A DNA stretch of 31,323 bases, from positions 1 through 31,323 of IMG/VR virus record IMGVR_UViG_3300044680_000105; one strand, 5' to 3'. Numbering within the stretch: the first letter of the stretch is position 1; every line of letters starts with the position of its first letter. The notes beneath the pieces are model-generated. The model was not told the origin of the DNA and ran no database searches. It saw nothing but the letters and a program-made list of their open reading frames with translations. The position numbers and the translations under genes are program-made. Below are positions 30,723 through 31,323 of the stretch, piece after piece. The DNA is from a virus.

Positions 30723-30913
30723 GCGACACGTGGATTACCCTCTCTAACTTATTCGACAATTTGCGTGGCTACCTGAAGCATCACTACGGCTGTGGAACTC
30801 ATTACGGGATACCTTGTGATTGTGGCCTCTTGGGGTATCAGTGCCACATGGAAGACACGATCCATCGTTTGGCCAAAGAGAACGCGGTTTCGATTACTTA
30901 CTCTGACGAATGA
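30719..30913 (+). CDS. IS passenger protein 5, Cys/His-rich
   Basis: The product has 64 aa from the ATG at 30719, with AGGAGG 4-5 nt upstream and an ATGA overlap. It has an N-terminal helix (WITLSNLFDNLRGYLKHHYG), then a CGTHYGIPCDCG stretch and a further C-H pair (YQCHMED), likely a single zinc site, and a short acidic end. It is the last gene before the right inverted repeat, 13 nt away. Function unknown. Confidence 0.65.
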   Translation: MSDTWITLSNLFDNLRGYLKHHYGCGTHYGIPCDCGLLGYQCHMEDTIHRLAKENAVSITYSDE

Positions 30914-30926
30914 TTTCATTAGAGTT

Positions 30927-30949
30927 AGGGAGTTAAGTATATAGTTCCC
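30927..30949 (-). repeat. Right terminal inverted repeat
   Basis: Its reverse complement begins GGGAACTATATACTTAAC and ends TCCCT; the single difference from the left repeat is at position 18 (C for T). Confidence 0.92.
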
Positions 30950-30957
30950 TAATTTAT
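30950..30957. repeat. Target-site duplication, right
   Basis: TAATTTAT is identical to 28992-28999. Phage sequence of the interrupted gene resumes at 30958. Confidence 0.9.
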
Positions 30958-31036
30958 TACGAAGGGCCAACAGGGGACGAAAGTCAGCGCCGACTTCGCG
31001 AAGCTGGCCTACTCGAAACTGAGAAACCATAATGCG

Positions 31037-31093
31037 CCAGAAGCCCACACTCAAATTGTGCGCGGTGATGCCCAACTCTCCGCGCACATCGAC
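31037..31093 (+). repeat. 57-bp imperfect direct repeat, right copy
   Basis: It matches 28811-28867 at 50 of 57 positions. Read in the corresponding plus frame it gives HTQIVRGDAQLSAHID, close to HTSTVRGDAQLTAHID of the interrupted gene, but 2 nt instead of 6 separate an ATG-like start from the match, so that frame is shifted. It lies 5 nt after the interrupted gene's stop and probably marks a partial gene duplication. Confidence 0.75.
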
Positions 31094-31131
31094 CCCGCGG
31101 CCCTCAATCGCGAGCGTGATGGTATCCGGTC

Positions 31132-31317
31132 TCATTGTTTTTTGTTCTCCTTTAGGCAAAACTGTTTTGCATCCAACAACGCTTGCGTTCGCGCAAATTC
31201 AAAGGCTCGCGCACGCTCCTCGCTGGCTTCTGAGCCGTCGTCTCGAAACTCTTTGGGATTGCTTTTCCGGATTCCAATCGTGTCCCAGTCGGCTACTGAC
31301 TTATAGAAGCACCCCAT
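31132..31317 (-). CDS. Hypothetical protein, 5' end near window edge
   Basis: The product has at least 61 aa. An ATG lies at 31317 but the frame is open to the window edge, so the true start may be outside. The sequence is natural-looking and mixed: an N-terminal aromatic part (MGCFYKSVADWDTIGIRK), then a charged helix (EASEERARAFEFARTQALLD) and a Lys-rich end. It converges with the plus-strand operon. An ATG with AAGGAGA overlaps its stop (ATGA), but the frame that follows runs antisense to the interrupted gene and into the element, so I do not list it as a gene. Function unknown. Confidence 0.5.
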   Translation of the reverse strand: MGCFYKSVADWDTIGIRKSNPKEFRDDGSEASEERARAFEFARTQALLDAKQFCLKENKKQ

Positions 31318-31323
31318 GCGGAC

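Larger units (their letters stand above)
29000..30949 (+). mobile_element. Complete IS1595-family element with passenger genes
   Basis: The element is 1,950 bp, bounded by 23-bp inverted repeats beginning GGGAACTATATACTTAA (one mismatch) and an exact 8-bp duplication. It contains a promoter near the left end and six genes that overlap or touch by ATGA-type junctions: 69 aa, 74 aa, transposase (307 aa), 51 aa, 52 aa and 64 aa. The transposase has the zinc ribbon and DDE signature of the family. Intact ends, an intact transposase and an undisturbed target copy indicate a recent, probably active insertion. Family elements with passenger genes are known, but this set of small, mostly Cys-rich proteins I do not recognise. 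Confidence 0.9.
28802..31032 (+). pseudogene. 90-aa phage gene interrupted by the IS element
   Basis: The gene starts at the ATG in ATGA with the Gp157 stop, with GAGG 5 nt upstream. Codons 1-66 run to 28999, where the element begins. Removing 29000-30957 (element plus one target copy) joins codon 66 in frame to 30958-31029, 24 more codons and a TAA, giving a 90-aa protein. The product has a RGDAQLTAHID stretch near residue 12, a CQCHDDSGSCDWC cluster at 51-63 (likely zinc), and a helical end (SQRRLREAGLLETE). In the current sequence the frame instead continues 95 codons into the element and is a chimera. Function unknown; it belongs to the recombination operon. Confidence 0.75.

Noticed and set aside
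30749-31159. Minus-strand frame with an internal start at 31135 (MRPDTITLAIEG), with AAGGAGA and ATGA overlap
   Set aside because: After removing the element it continues as Arg/Ser-rich antisense of the 90-aa gene to 28876. The ribosome-site-like bases come from Lys/Glu codons at the end of the neighbour. It is possible but weaker than the plus-strand gene.
1-31323. CRISPR array, toxin-antitoxin or known defence operon
   Set aside because: No regularly spaced repeats and no recognisable toxin, nuclease or defence domains outside the phage and IS proteins.

Overview
The window is a piece of a tailed-phage genome (prophage or free phage), not ordinary bacterial chromosome. It has a terminase/portal/scaffold/capsid block, a large tail-hub-like protein and internal virion proteins on the minus strand. 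A short tyrosine recombinase points to a temperate life cycle, and a small recombination operon lies on the plus strand. Gene order (small terminase, large terminase, ~770-aa portal, scaffold-like protein, ~420-aa major capsid protein, connector-like genes, hub-like protein, ejection-like proteins, fibre-like protein) and the absence of a tape-measure protein and sheath suggest a short-tailed, P22-like layout; this is inference. The sequence is moderately GC-rich by eye. No host gene is present, so the host is undetermined; a soil bacterium such as an Acidobacteriota member is only a guess.

Layout. 1-25.1 kb: a nearly gapless late block on the minus strand, read from ~25.1 kb down to 1 kb, with many ATGA, GTGA, TGATG and TAATG start/stop overlaps. 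Two small plus-strand genes are set against this direction (18426-18653, well supported; 2001-2141, tentative). The leftmost gene runs off the window and is a 658-codon open frame with a signal peptide. 25.2-26.35 kb (minus): a possibly leaderless hypothetical gene, the integrase flanked by a 17/18-bp direct repeat, and a small basic protein. 26.35-26.5 kb: divergent control region with a good plus-strand promoter. 26.5-28.8 kb (plus): small Cys-rich proteins, a structured 100-nt intergenic RNA candidate, a Rad52-like single-strand annealing protein and a Gp157-family protein. 28.8-31.03 kb: a 90-aa phage gene split by a complete IS1595-family element. The right end holds a minus-strand gene and an imperfect direct repeat of the 5' part of the interrupted gene.

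The most unusual object is the 1,950-bp IS1595-like element at 29000-30949. It has 23-bp terminal inverted repeats (one mismatch) and an exact 8-bp target duplication. It carries its own near-consensus promoter and six overlapping genes: the transposase plus five small passenger ORFs, three of them Cys-rich. Removing the element and one target copy restores the interrupted frame.

Other unusual points are two large phage proteins with cleavable-looking signal peptides, a His-rich protein in the packaging/head block, an apparent ACG start (or ATG mutated to ACG) in a tail-region gene, a duplicated ~73-residue module inside the 1,373-aa protein, and an integrase lacking the core-binding domain with Lys in place of the usual second Arg. 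No stretch over 300 bases lacks a gene. I saw no tRNA, rRNA or CRISPR array. All homology statements are from recognition of motifs and have not been searched.
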